Below the pieces are notes generated by a model that was given only the letters and a program-made list of their open reading frames with translations, ran no database searches and was not told the DNA's origin. This document shows positions 40,050 to 50,279 of a stretch of DNA of 64,000 nt, piece by piece (the first letter of the stretch is position 1; each line of letters begins with the position of its first letter). Made by a program: the position numbers and the translations under genes. Origin of the DNA: Verrucomicrobiales bacterium (lineage in GTDB: Bacteria; Verrucomicrobiota; Verrucomicrobiia; Verrucomicrobiales; DEV007); the NCBI GenBank assembly GCA_028033615.1, contig JAOFDG010000002.1:1-64000 (forward strand), written 5' to 3'.

Positions 40050-41648
40050 ATGATCGAGTATGATTACGTAGTCGTGGGAACCGGAGTTTCTGGTCTAAGT
40101 TTCGCTTTAAGAGCAGCGAAACATGGAAGAGTTGCAGTAATCACCAAAAGAAAATCTGAAAACTCCAATACTTCTTGGGCTCAAGGTGGGATATGCTGCG
40201 TCGCCGATAAAGAAGATTCATTCGAATCACATATCGCTGATACGATTGGGGCAGGAGCTGGACTCTGTAATAAAGAAGTGGTTCGCAAGATCGTCGAATC
40301 AGCACCTGATGCTATTGAGGATATGGTCAATCTTGGGGTAGAATTTGACAAAACCTCAACCGGAGAATTTGAGTTAGGAAAAGAAGGCGGTCACACTCAA
40401 AGAAGAATACTTCATTCAAAAGATACAACTGGGAAAGAAATATCAGAAAATTTAATTAGCTCTGCCAAAAAATCTGAACAAATTGATATATTTGAGCATC
40501 ATTTTGCAATTGATGTTATCACAAAAGAGAAGTTAGGCATTAAAGAAAATAACGAAGTAGTTGGAATCTATGTGCTAGATGAAACTAAAGCTAAAATTTT
40601 AACCTTCAGAACTAAAAACGTAATTCTTAGTACTGGAGGATGCGGAAGGGTTTACTTATACACGACAAATCCTGACATCGCCACAGGTGACGGGTTAGCA
40701 ATGGCTTACAGAGCAGGAGCAGAAATAGCAAATATGGAATTTATCCAATTTCATCCTACTTGCTTATATCATCATGAACTAAAAAACTTTCTCATTTCAG
40801 AGGCCGTCCGAGGAGAAGGGGGCAAACTAATAGGTAAAAACGGTAAGGAGTTCATGCATTATTATGATGTACGTGGATCTCTTGCCCCTAGAGACATAGT
40901 AGCCAGGGCTATAGATCATGAGATTAAAAGGACTGGTGAACCGTGTGTTTACGTTGACATAAGCCATAAATCTAAAGAGTACATTGCAGGTCGTTTTCCA
41001 AATATTTACAAAACTTGTTTGTCTGTAAATATTGATCCCTCCAATGACCCCATACCTGTTGTGCCTGCTGCGCACTATCAGTGCGGTGGAGTCAAAACAT
41101 CTATAGATGGTCAGACTTCAATTAAAGGACTATATGCAATTGGAGAAGTTGCCTGTACTGGCCTTCATGGAGCTAATAGACTAGCCTCAAATTCTCTTCT
41201 CGAGGGCGCAGTGATGGCAGCGCGAGCAGCAGAACATATGACCCTCCAAAATAAAGAGGAGAAACAAAAATTTGAGGATTTAATGATTCCTGATTGGACC
41301 AGTGGTGAAGCCGAAGATGTAGACGAATTAGTAGTAATTTATCACAACTGGGATGAGATTAGGCGTTTAATGTGGGATTATGTATCAATAGTTAGAACAA
41401 ATAAAAGATTAAAAAGAGCAGCGACGAGATTACAAAATTTAAGTAAAGAGGTGCAAGAGTTTTACTGGAATTTTAAAATTTGTAGTGAACTTCTAGAATT
41501 AAGAAATCTTGTTGAGACAGCTTCACTAATTGTTCGATGCGCTCAAAGAAGAGAAGAGAGCCGAGGATTACATTACACTCTCGACTTCCCTGATATTGAT
41601 GATAGCAAAATTGTAAATGACACTTTCATAAGTTTACAAAAACATTAA
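40050..41648 (+). CDS. nadB: L-aspartate oxidase
   Basis: YVVVGTGVSGLSFALRAA; NTSWAQGGICCV; HPTCLY; ANRLASNSLLEGAV. Confidence 0.94.
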   Translation: MIEYDYVVVGTGVSGLSFALRAAKHGRVAVITKRKSENSNTSWAQGGICCVADKEDSFESHIADTIGAGAGLCNKEVVRKIVESAPDAIEDMVNLGVEFDKTSTGEFELGKEGGHTQRRILHSKDTTGKEISENLISSAKKSEQIDIFEHHFAIDVITKEKLGIKENNEVVGIYVLDETKAKILTFRTKNVILSTGGCGRVYLYTTNPDIATGDGLAMAYRAGAEIANMEFIQFHPTCLYHHELKNFLISEAVRGEGGKLIGKNGKEFMHYYDVRGSLAPRDIVARAIDHEIKRTGEPCVYVDISHKSKEYIAGRFPNIYKTCLSVNIDPSNDPIPVVPAAHYQCGGVKTSIDGQTSIKGLYAIGEVACTGLHGANRLASNSLLEGAVMAARAAEHMTLQNKEEKQKFEDLMIPDWTSGEAEDVDELVVIYHNWDEIRRLMWDYVSIVRTNKRLKRAATRLQNLSKEVQEFYWNFKICSELLELRNLVETASLIVRCAQRREESRGLHYTLDFPDIDDSKIVNDTFISLQKH

Positions 41649-41663
41649 CTATAATTCTATAGA

Positions 41664-43604
41664 TTATAGATCGTAATCAGAAGAAGGATCCATACCTTGA
41701 CCAAACTGCATATCATACAATCTCTTGTACACTAAAGAATTATTTAATAGCTCTTGATGACCTCCAATAGAAGTTACTCTTCCATTTTCCATAACAACTA
41801 TTTTATCAGCGCTTAAAATTGTTGAGAGCCTATGAGCAATAGCAATCGTTGTCTTTCCATTTGAAAGTTTTTTAATCGCTTCTTGGATTACTTTTTCTGA
41901 TCGAGAATCAAGGGCCGAAGTAGCTTCATCTAACAACAAAATTGGAGCATCTCTTAGAATTGCCCTCGCAATACTAATTCTTTGTTTTTGTCCACCAGAG
42001 AGTTTATCACCTTTGTCTCCTACGACACTCTGATATCCATTTGCTTGAGCCTCAATAAATTCATGAGCATGAGCCATCTTGGCGGCTTCAATGACCTCTT
42101 CATCAGTAGCATCTAATTGACCATATCTAATATTTTCCATTATAGTATCATGAAAAAGAAATGTACTCTGATTAACTACTCCAATATTATCACGTAATGA
42201 GGACTGACTAATATTTCGAATGTCTGTTCCATCAATTTTTATAATGCCTTTAGTGGGATCATAAAAGCGTAGAATAAGAGAAAATAATGTACTTTTCCCA
42301 GCTCCACTCTCTCCAACTAATGCATAATTTTTACCAGCCTCAACGGTGAAATTGATACCCTCAACAGCGTATGATTCATTATCGTAAGAGTGACTTACCT
42401 CCTCAAAAAATATCTCACCGTTACATTCATTCATCTCAACGGCTTTTTGTTGATCAGTGACAGATGGCGCTCTATCCATCATCTTAAAGACTTTTGCTGT
42501 AGCCGCTAGAGACTTTTGTAATAAGACCGAAATTCTGCTCATTGTTTTAGCTGGAGGATACAGAAGCACGAGACCGGCATTAAGGGCTAGGAACTTTCCT
42601 GGGCCACCTGAACCAGGGAAAAATGAGCAATAGACGAGTGCCGCCCCTACTCCAAAAGACGCAACAACTTCAACGAGTGGACTGACAATCTCCATAGCTT
42701 TTCGCCAACGCATGATAAAAGTCATCATTTTTGAATTAGCCAACACAAACTTATCGACTTCATACTCTTCTCTGGAATGACTCTTAACAACCTGAATTCC
42801 AGAAATAGCTTCCTGCATTACGACCATCATTTTTTCAGCCTGCTCTTCTTCTTTGCCTCCAGATTTCCTAACTCTTTTACTAGCTAGAATAACTGGCAAA
42901 ATGCATAGTGGAAAAAGCACGAGAGCGCAAAGAGCAAACTTCCAGTCAATATAAAATATTGCAGCGACTGCAGAAACAATTGCTATAGGTTGCTTCACAA
43001 TATCACTTGAGGCAGTTGTTAACGTTTCCTGAGCAAGTCTTGTCTGATTAAAAACAGTCTGCATGATCTCACCCCCCTTTCTCTGGTTAAAATAGTCTAG
43101 AGATTGCCCCATTAACCTACGGTACAATTTTATTCTTATATCACTAAGAATTCGCAAACTGCACCACAACATATAATAAGCATTTAAATAACCACACAAA
43201 CCTCGTGCCACCATGATTGTTGGTATAAGAAGAGCAACTAAAAGTATTTCGGTATTGAATACAGATACCGATTCTGAGTTTTTCTGAAGAACTTTTTCAA
43301 CTATTTTAAAAGAGTCCTTAGCTTGTTCAAAATCTACATTTGGCACTTTAGATTTAATTTTTTCAAAATCATCCAAGCTTTTACTGGAACCAAATACCAC
43401 ATTAGTGACATTATTTATAACCAACACCATTACCCCGTTTACAACCCCATAAAGAGCACCAAATATAATACCAAATGCAAACCTCCATTTATATGGTTTG
43501 AGGTAACTCGCCAATCGTTTGTAAAGAACCATCATTGATCCTTCAGCCAAATCGGTCATTTCCTGATTTGATTTTTTATTCATGAACTTGGCTTCCACAG
43601 CCAA
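41664..43604 (-). CDS. ABC transporter, fused permease/ATPase (MsbA-like exporter)
   Basis: Six-TM N-terminal region; ALVGESGAGKSTLFSLILRFYDP; LSGGQKQRISIARAILRDAPILLLDEATSALD. Confidence 0.95.
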   Translation of the reverse strand: MAVEAKFMNKKSNQEMTDLAEGSMMVLYKRLASYLKPYKWRFAFGIIFGALYGVVNGVMVLVINNVTNVVFGSSKSLDDFEKIKSKVPNVDFEQAKDSFKIVEKVLQKNSESVSVFNTEILLVALLIPTIMVARGLCGYLNAYYMLWCSLRILSDIRIKLYRRLMGQSLDYFNQRKGGEIMQTVFNQTRLAQETLTTASSDIVKQPIAIVSAVAAIFYIDWKFALCALVLFPLCILPVILASKRVRKSGGKEEEQAEKMMVVMQEAISGIQVVKSHSREEYEVDKFVLANSKMMTFIMRWRKAMEIVSPLVEVVASFGVGAALVYCSFFPGSGGPGKFLALNAGLVLLYPPAKTMSRISVLLQKSLAATAKVFKMMDRAPSVTDQQKAVEMNECNGEIFFEEVSHSYDNESYAVEGINFTVEAGKNYALVGESGAGKSTLFSLILRFYDPTKGIIKIDGTDIRNISQSSLRDNIGVVNQSTFLFHDTIMENIRYGQLDATDEEVIEAAKMAHAHEFIEAQANGYQSVVGDKGDKLSGGQKQRISIARAILRDAPILLLDEATSALDSRSEKVIQEAIKKLSNGKTTIAIAHRLSTILSADKIVVMENGRVTSIGGHQELLNNSLVYKRLYDMQFGQGMDPSSDYDL

Positions 43605-43748
43605 TGCTCTGAACCGTTAGCACGTTTCCCGCAATTAGTCGATGAATCCAAAGTATTTACAATTTAAGAAATCCTAAGCATGTATGATAAGATTACATCA
43701 AGACAAAACAATAAATAGGTATTAATCTGATGTTTATAGCCTTATTTA

Positions 43749-44972
43749 ATGATCTTATTAAACTCATATATGAGTGAAAATTTAAATTGTATGAATATTA
43801 CTCTCCTAAAAACTCAAGAGTCTTTGAAAGCAATTAAATTAATTTTACTGGGACAGTTTTTGATTTTTTTTAATATTTCAACACAAGCTCAAGAAATAAA
43901 AAGAACCTCCATTTTTGATCAATGGGATAAAAATAAGGATGGAGAGTTACAACTCGAAGAGCTTCCAACAAACGCTAAGCCTAATTTCAAAAAGGCAGAC
44001 CAGAATAATGACGGAGCAGTTTCTAGAAAAGAAGATGAACTCTTCCGCTCAAACTCAAGAAAATCTAGAAGGATAAATCGAAACGAGAAAACTCGAGACC
44101 ATAGTGAACATTTAAAGATTGAGACTAATATTTTTTATGCGGAAAATAAGAATTTACGACAAAGCCTTGATTTAATCATTCCCAAAAAAAGAACGAGTAA
44201 AAAGCTCCCTGTGATTGTTTATATTCACGGCGGTGCATGGAAAGCGGGTAACAAAGAACAAGGGTTAATACATCTGATTCCTTATGTGGAATCAGGTAAT
44301 TACATAGGCGCAAGCATCGGCTACAGATTATCCTCAGAATCCAAATGGCCTAATCAAATATATGATTGCAAGGCAGCCGTACGATGGATCAGGGGGCACG
44401 CCAAGCAGTATGGTATAGATGCTGATAGAATTGGAGCAATGGGTCATTCTGCAGGAGGTCATCTGGTATCAATGTTAGGAACTAGCTCCGGAATTAAAGC
44501 CCTTGAGGGGTCATTAGGAAATTACGAAAAACACTCCAGCAATGTAAATTGTGTAGTGAATTTCTTTGGTCCATCTGCATTTCTTGAGATGTCAAAATTT
44601 CCAAGTAAAATCGATCATGATGCTGCAGAATCGCCTGAGTCTCAACTTATTGGGGGCGCTCTACCTGAAAATAAAAAAAATGCAAAATTAGCTTCACCCA
44701 TTTATCATGTGAGCAAAGGTGATATCCCTTTTATGCACATACACGGAACAAATGATCAGCTCGTTCCTTATAATCAATCTGTAATATTTAACAAAAAACT
44801 TTTAAAAGAAGGTTGTGAATCTGTTTTGATCACCATTGAAAATGGAGGTCATGGAGGTTTTAAAAATGAAAAAATAAAAATACTAACTAAAAAATTTTTT
44901 GATAAACATCTTCGGAATTTTAGCTTAGAAATTAAAGAACAAACATTAAAGCAATTCAATTCTTCTGATTAG
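43749..44972 (+). CDS. Secreted alpha/beta hydrolase (esterase) with N-terminal EF-hand-like pair
   Basis: DKNKDGELQLEEL and DQNNDGAVSRKE calcium-loop motifs; VIVYIHGGAWKAGNKEQ; GHSAGGHLVSML. Confidence 0.9.
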   Translation: MILLNSYMSENLNCMNITLLKTQESLKAIKLILLGQFLIFFNISTQAQEIKRTSIFDQWDKNKDGELQLEELPTNAKPNFKKADQNNDGAVSRKEDELFRSNSRKSRRINRNEKTRDHSEHLKIETNIFYAENKNLRQSLDLIIPKKRTSKKLPVIVYIHGGAWKAGNKEQGLIHLIPYVESGNYIGASIGYRLSSESKWPNQIYDCKAAVRWIRGHAKQYGIDADRIGAMGHSAGGHLVSMLGTSSGIKALEGSLGNYEKHSSNVNCVVNFFGPSAFLEMSKFPSKIDHDAAESPESQLIGGALPENKKNAKLASPIYHVSKGDIPFMHIHGTNDQLVPYNQSVIFNKKLLKEGCESVLITIENGGHGGFKNEKIKILTKKFFDKHLRNFSLEIKEQTLKQFNSSD

Positions 44973-44987
44973 CTTATCTTTCTTAAA

Positions 44988-45566
44988 ATGCACAAAGGAT
45001 CCAGAGCAAAAGGGAATCGCAAACATTCCCACAGCAAAGATTATAGTAAAACCGGTAAGAGAAAAGCTTCACGCGAAGATGAGCTTCTAACCATCTTGAA
45101 ACTCAAAAAAGATCCAATAGTTCTAATTTTGGATCACGTCCAAGATCCTCACAATTTGGGCGCATGCCTGCGAACTGCTGACGGCGCCGGCTGTTCGGCA
45201 GTAATCGCTCCCAAGGATCGTTCTTCTCCACTAAATGAAACGGTTAGAAGAATTGCATGCGGGGCTGCAGAATCGATTCCATACATCCAGGTTACCAATC
45301 TTGCGAGAACAATGAAAATTATGAAAGATGAAGGCTTTTGGTTAGTTGGAACCTCAGATAACGCGGACCAATCAATTTATGAAATAGATTTGAAAGGAAA
45401 AGTAGGAATCATCATGGGAGCAGAGGGGAAAGGATTACGCAGGCTAACGGAAGAGAAATGTGATTTTCTTGGCAAGCTGCCTATGATGGGATCCGTGGAA
45501 TGCCTTAATGTATCGGTTGCCACAGGAATTACCTTATATGAAGCGGTCCGACAGAGAAATCCGTAA
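44988..45566 (+). CDS. rlmB: TrmH/SpoU family RNA 2'-O-methyltransferase (RlmB-like)
   Basis: LILDHVQDPHNLGACLRTADGAG; IIMGAEGKGLRRL; LNVSVATGITLYEAVRQR. Confidence 0.9.
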   Translation: MHKGSRAKGNRKHSHSKDYSKTGKRKASREDELLTILKLKKDPIVLILDHVQDPHNLGACLRTADGAGCSAVIAPKDRSSPLNETVRRIACGAAESIPYIQVTNLARTMKIMKDEGFWLVGTSDNADQSIYEIDLKGKVGIIMGAEGKGLRRLTEEKCDFLGKLPMMGSVECLNVSVATGITLYEAVRQRNP

Positions 45567-45823
45567 TCTATCTAAAGGAATTTAAGACAAAACGCTATTT
45601 TTTTCGCCTAAAAATATAGGCTGAACAGCACATTACTAATTCATTATTAATGGTTTACAATAAAAAAACATCAAATAATCGCTACAATCTGTATAATTTC
45701 TCAAAAAATGAAAAAGAATAGAAGTATTGTGATTTTAAGTTGTTTTTATGCAATAAAATAGCTATTAATACCTTTTTAATAATTTTATAAATCCCTGTCA
45801 CCCCTCAGCAATTCATAACCGCC

Positions 45824-46762
45824 ATGTGGAATACACTTACTATCTTCTCAATTTTATTTGTAATAGGAGCAGCTTCAATACGCTTCGTAACAACCAAAGA
45901 CTTAAAGCATGAAAGTATTGCTCTTGAGTTAACGAGTAAGAACGCAGAGCGCGCCAATGATCATCAAAAAGAAATTAAAGAGAAAACAAATGACGCTGAA
46001 ACTAAGACTAAAGAAATTGATGCTGCAGCGGCAACTCAAGAGGGAGAAGAAGCAAAGCAAAAAAATGAAGAGTCAGACAAAACGGCAAAAAAAGGAACTC
46101 TAGAGGGCCAACTCAAAGTAGCGCAAGACAAGTTAGATAAGCTTAACAAGGACTTAGCAGAAATTGGAGAAATCGAGGACCTTGTTGAAAAAAGCCAAAA
46201 CCTTCAAGCTGAAATGGCAGCTGTTCAGCAAGAAATTGCAATCACTAAGGAAAATTACAAAAATGCGGTTACTAAGAGAGAAGCAACTGACAGTACGATC
46301 GCTGATTTCCGAGACAAAGTCTCTCGTCAACGAGCAGGTCAGATGATTGAAGTTAACGCCAAGATTGCACAGACTTTTGATAACTGGGGATTTGTGGTAA
46401 TTAACGCAGGTGGAAACCAAGGCATCAATGCGAAAGTCAAACTTGACGTAAAGAGGGAAGATAAAATCATTGGTAAGCTTACCATTACCAATCTGGAGCC
46501 TAATGTTAGCGTTTGCGATGTTTCTTCCTTAAGCGATGGTGAAAAAATTGCTGTTGGCGACTCCGTAGTACTTAGCGCCGAGAGTAAGTGGGATCCCACT
46601 AAAAAGCCTATTGTTGAAATAGTACCAGCTGCAGCAACTCCTGCACTAGCGCCAGAGCAAACAACTACTGAGGAACCTGCAGACGACGATCCGTTCGGGC
46701 TCGGTGGTGATAATAAAGAGCCTGAAGAGCCTAAAACTGAAGAAGATCCATTTGGTCTTTAA
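45824..46762 (+). CDS. Membrane-anchored coiled-coil protein with C-terminal beta domain (paralogue A)
   Basis: N-terminal TM helix, long Lys/Glu-rich coiled coil, then NWGFVVINAGGNQGINAKVKLDVKREDKIIGKLTITNLEPNVSVCDV...GDSVV; acidic tail with two DPFGL motifs. Confidence 0.8.
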   Translation: MWNTLTIFSILFVIGAASIRFVTTKDLKHESIALELTSKNAERANDHQKEIKEKTNDAETKTKEIDAAAATQEGEEAKQKNEESDKTAKKGTLEGQLKVAQDKLDKLNKDLAEIGEIEDLVEKSQNLQAEMAAVQQEIAITKENYKNAVTKREATDSTIADFRDKVSRQRAGQMIEVNAKIAQTFDNWGFVVINAGGNQGINAKVKLDVKREDKIIGKLTITNLEPNVSVCDVSSLSDGEKIAVGDSVVLSAESKWDPTKKPIVEIVPAAATPALAPEQTTTEEPADDDPFGLGGDNKEPEEPKTEEDPFGL

Positions 46763-46830
46763 TAATAGAAGATTCAATAAATCAAATAAACCAATTTAGA
46801 ATTAGATACCCCTCAAACTAAAATTATTTC

Positions 46831-47625
46831 ATGAAAATTAAAATTCCACTGATCCTTGCTGCCTTAGCAATTCTTATTTCAGTCATCTTCGGCGTGCAAA
46901 ACCGCGGTGAGCTAAAAACAAACAGACTTAAGAGAATAGGTCTTAACGATGCTATTACGACAACTCTTAATGAAATCACTCAGACTGACACGCCTGCTCT
47001 ACTTGCATCTTACGAAGCGCTATATGTTGAAGAAACAAGATTAGCAGATTCAAAGGCAAGAACTGATGGACATAATGTGAACATCAAAAGACTCGATAAT
47101 GAGATCACAGGACTTAATACAAAAAAAGCGCCTGTCGATAAGGAAATTGCCAAAGCTGAAGAAGCTGTTAAAGAAGTTAATAAGCGCTTTCCTGGAACAA
47201 CATTGCAAACTATTGCACCTAAACTTAAGGAATTAGAAAATGATTTAGAGAGCGCAAAGCAAGATCTTGCGACTAAACAAGCCGAACTTGAAGTAGTTAG
47301 TAAAAAAGTTGCTGCTAACGAAGTTAGAATTGGAAAAGCTGAAAAAGTTCAGGCTGACAGACTAACAAGTATTGAAAGAAACTCTTCAGAGGGTGTTATC
47401 ACGGCAGTTAATAAAGACTGGGGTTTCGTACTTGTTAATATTGGAAAAGATCAAGGAGTTCAAGGTGATTCAGAGCTTATCGTCAAGCGCGATGGCATCA
47501 GAATTGGAAACCTTAATGTTGTTTCCATTCAACCCGGAATCACTGTAGCAGATATCAATCAAAAAGGTCTTAGCGGATCCGTTGAACCAGGCGACAGAGT
47601 GATCTTCCAGAATTTAGGTGAGTAA
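46831..47625 (+). CDS. Membrane-anchored coiled-coil protein with C-terminal beta domain (paralogue B)
   Basis: Same architecture as the preceding gene; DWGFVLVNIGKDQGVQGDSELIVKRDGIRIGNLNVVSIQPGITVADI...GDRVI aligns by eye. Confidence 0.8.
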   Translation: MKIKIPLILAALAILISVIFGVQNRGELKTNRLKRIGLNDAITTTLNEITQTDTPALLASYEALYVEETRLADSKARTDGHNVNIKRLDNEITGLNTKKAPVDKEIAKAEEAVKEVNKRFPGTTLQTIAPKLKELENDLESAKQDLATKQAELEVVSKKVAANEVRIGKAEKVQADRLTSIERNSSEGVITAVNKDWGFVLVNIGKDQGVQGDSELIVKRDGIRIGNLNVVSIQPGITVADINQKGLSGSVEPGDRVIFQNLGE

Positions 47626-47643
47626 GATCTTTAAATATTTTAA

Positions 47644-47847
47644 ATGACCACAACAAATATTTTGAAATTAATTATAAGTGCATTTTCAGCATTTATAATA
47701 ATCATTGGATTTTGTGGATGTGATGCAACTGAAGTCGGCAATTGGAATGGCTCAGGCGCCGATAGCGGACTTAGTAATCTACCTCAAGCCCGGCACGAAG
47801 CTTGGGAAAGTAATGCGAGATACGGAAACTTACCACAGTCTCGATAG
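47644..47847 (+). CDS. Small putative lipoprotein (67 aa)
   Basis: Hydrophobic leader followed by IGFCGCDA lipobox-like Cys; 18 bp after the upstream gene and co-directional. Confidence 0.6.
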   Translation: MTTTNILKLIISAFSAFIIIIGFCGCDATEVGNWNGSGADSGLSNLPQARHEAWESNARYGNLPQSR

Positions 47848-47878
47848 TATCTTAAAATAGCCTTTGAAATCTGTTAAA

Positions 47879-47907
47879 AAAAAGCACACCACAAAGGTAT
47901 GCTTTTT
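47879..47907. terminator. Bidirectional intrinsic terminator between convergent operons
   Basis: AAAAAGCA(47879-47886)...TGCTTTTT(47900-47907), inner ACC/GGT also pairs; A/T tracts on both flanks; lies between a + strand and a - strand gene end. Confidence 0.75.
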
Positions 47908-47926
47908 AAATATATAATTTAACAAC

Positions 47927-48493
47927 CTAGACAGTCATAATTTCTTTTTCTTTACTGTCTACATGCTGATCAATCTCTTTAACAAATTTATCAGTTATAG
48001 ACTGAATTTCTTTTTCCATATCCCTCTGATCGTCTTCAGTGATTGAGCTATCTGATTTGAGATTTTTTATTCCATCCATACCGTTTTTACGAGCTGATCT
48101 TACTCTAACTCTACCCTCCTCGGCCATTTGTTTTACCATCTTAACTAAATCTTTTCTCCTCTCTTCCGATAACTCAGGGATAGGTAAGCGAATAGCTTTA
48201 CCATCCACAGAAGGGTTGATGCCGAGCTTTGATTCCTTTAACCCTCGCTCAATATCCTGTACCGTCGATGGGTCAAATGGTGACACTAGTAGCATTCTTG
48301 GATCCGGAGAGGATATGACCGCAAGTTGTTTGAGTTTCATATTGGACCCATAGGATTGTACATGAATATCAATATTTTCCACTAGCGCTGGAGAGGCTTT
48401 ACCAGTTCTGATACTGGAAAATTCGTGCAGTGAGTATTCTACGGCTTTTTTCATAGCCTCTTCAGTTTCAGGTATCAAAGTTTCAGCATTCAT
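47927..48493 (-). CDS. frr: Ribosome recycling factor
   Basis: SSIRTGKASPALVENI; LPIPELSEERRKDLVKMVKQMAEEGRVRVRSARKNG. Confidence 0.96.
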   Translation of the reverse strand: MNAETLIPETEEAMKKAVEYSLHEFSSIRTGKASPALVENIDIHVQSYGSNMKLKQLAVISSPDPRMLLVSPFDPSTVQDIERGLKESKLGINPSVDGKAIRLPIPELSEERRKDLVKMVKQMAEEGRVRVRSARKNGMDGIKNLKSDSSITEDDQRDMEKEIQSITDKFVKEIDQHVDSKEKEIMTV

Positions 48494-48534
48494 TTCTTTT
48501 AAAAGGTTAAATGTTTTCTATAAGATCTAATAAA

Positions 48535-49269
48535 TTATTCAGAATGTACGAGGGTGCCAATAGTCTCTCCTATCAGGGCTTTATGAATATTATCAGGACC
48601 ACTAATATCAAATACAATAATGGGTTTCGAATTATCCATACACAAGCTAAATGCTGTAGAATCAAGAATCTTTAATCGTTTTTCTAGGCAATCCTGAAAA
48701 GTTACCGTGTCGTACCTCTTAGCATTTTTGTTCTCATTTGGATCAGAATCATAGACCCCATCAACCTTTGTTGCTTTTAATATTGCGTCAGCTCCAATCT
48801 CACTCGCTCTAAGAGCAGCAGTGGTGTCAGTTGAAAAAAATGGATTGCCAGTTCCTGCTCCGAAAATAACAACCCTTCCAAGCTCAAGATGCCTCATAGC
48901 TTTTCTACGGATAAAGGGCTCCGCTACATTTTTCATTTCAATTGCTGTCTGAACTCTCGTTGGAACCTCCATATCCTCAAGCATACTTTGAAGAGCTAAT
49001 GAATTCATCACAGTTGCCAACATACCCATGTAATCAGCCGTTGCTCTCTCCATCCCTCTATTACTAGCGCTTATCCCCCTCCAGAAATTTCCTCCTCCTA
49101 CGACCAGTCCAATTTCAATTCCTGCCTGATGAGCACGCTTGATTTGTTTTGCAACGGCTTCAACAATTTCAGGAGATATATTATCCTCGCTTCCAGGCTC
49201 TCTTAGCGCTTCTCCACTTAGTTTGAGAATAACACGTTTAAATTTGTTTCTTTCAGTTTGATCAGTCAT
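48535..49269 (-). CDS. pyrH: UMP kinase
   Basis: [43 protein letters not shown]. Confidence 0.96.
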   Translation of the reverse strand: MTDQTERNKFKRVILKLSGEALREPGSEDNISPEIVEAVAKQIKRAHQAGIEIGLVVGGGNFWRGISASNRGMERATADYMGMLATVMNSLALQSMLEDMEVPTRVQTAIEMKNVAEPFIRRKAMRHLELGRVVIFGAGTGNPFFSTDTTAALRASEIGADAILKATKVDGVYDSDPNENKNAKRYDTVTFQDCLEKRLKILDSTAFSLCMDNSKPIIVFDISGPDNIHKALIGETIGTLVHSE

Positions 49270-49328
49270 TAAAAAAAAATTATAAACTATTAGAAAACAA
49301 TAGTATAAATAAATTGGAAAGAATTTTA

Positions 49329-50273
49329 TTAATTTTTGATACCTAAAAACTCTCCTGGGTTAATTTTTTTTCCAGACGTGTAAGACGATAGAGTCATCTT
49401 TTTTCTTCCTGATGGCTGTATTTTAGATAATTGTATTGAACCTTCACCACAACTTATAACCAGACTATTAGAATTAACTGATATTATTTTTCCTGCCTCT
49501 TCATCAAAATTTTCACTAATTAACACCTCAGGAAAAATTTTCACCAATTGACCATCTGGAAAGTACGTAAACGTACCTGGCCAAGGGTAAAATGCTCTAA
49601 TTTTTCTCTCAATATATTCTGCAGCATGTTTCCATTCAATTTCTCCTTCTGAGCGGGAAAGTTTAGATACGTGTGAAGATTGAGTGTGATCTTGTTTTTT
49701 TCTAGGAGCTTCATTCCGTGATAATAATTTTAAAGAATCAACTAACAAGTCTGGCCCAAGTGAGGCCAGGCGATCATGCAAAGAACCCCCAGTTTCATCT
49801 TTTCTAATCTTTAATTTTTCTGACTTTAAAATATCACCATCATCAAGACCTTCCCCAATATACATCACCGTCATCCCTGTGAACTCTTCACCATTTAGTA
49901 TCGCTGCTTGTATCGGCGCGGCTCCACGATAAGAAGGCAATAATGATGCATGTAAATTTATACATGATACATTAGGTATTTTAAGTACTGATTTTGGTAA
50001 GATTTGACCATATGCAACAACAACCAAAACATCAGGGTTAGCTTTACTCAAAATTTCTAAAGCGTATTGATCTTTAATTCTATCAGGCTGAAATACAGGA
50101 ATTGAATGCTTTTCTGCAAACTCTTTTATAATTGATGCTTTTAATTCACCCTTTCTACCAAAAGGCCTATCTGGCTGAGTAAACACTGAAACAACATCAT
50201 GCTCTTTAGAATTATGTAAGGCCTCTAAAGAAGGGAGACCAATGTCACCAGTACCCAGAAAAACTATTTTCAC
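49329..50273 (-). CDS. fmt: Methionyl-tRNA formyltransferase
   Basis: [43 protein letters not shown]. Confidence 0.96.
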   Translation of the reverse strand: MKIVFLGTGDIGLPSLEALHNSKEHDVVSVFTQPDRPFGRKGELKASIIKEFAEKHSIPVFQPDRIKDQYALEILSKANPDVLVVVAYGQILPKSVLKIPNVSCINLHASLLPSYRGAAPIQAAILNGEEFTGMTVMYIGEGLDDGDILKSEKLKIRKDETGGSLHDRLASLGPDLLVDSLKLLSRNEAPRKKQDHTQSSHVSKLSRSEGEIEWKHAAEYIERKIRAFYPWPGTFTYFPDGQLVKIFPEVLISENFDEEAGKIISVNSNSLVISCGEGSIQLSKIQPSGRKKMTLSSYTSGKKINPGEFLGIKN

Positions 50274-50279
50274 AGTGAA

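Noticed and set aside
41649-41669. CTATAAT-TCTATAG-ATTATAG inverted repeat between nadB and the ABC exporter, considered a terminator
   Set aside because: Stem is almost all A/T with no T-tract; too weak to call.
45706-45770. Very short ATG ORF (MKKNRSIVILSCFYAIK) upstream of the coiled-coil cassette, considered as a leader peptide
   Set aside because: 17 codons in an AT-rich spacer with no attenuator-like structure; chance ORF is the simpler explanation.
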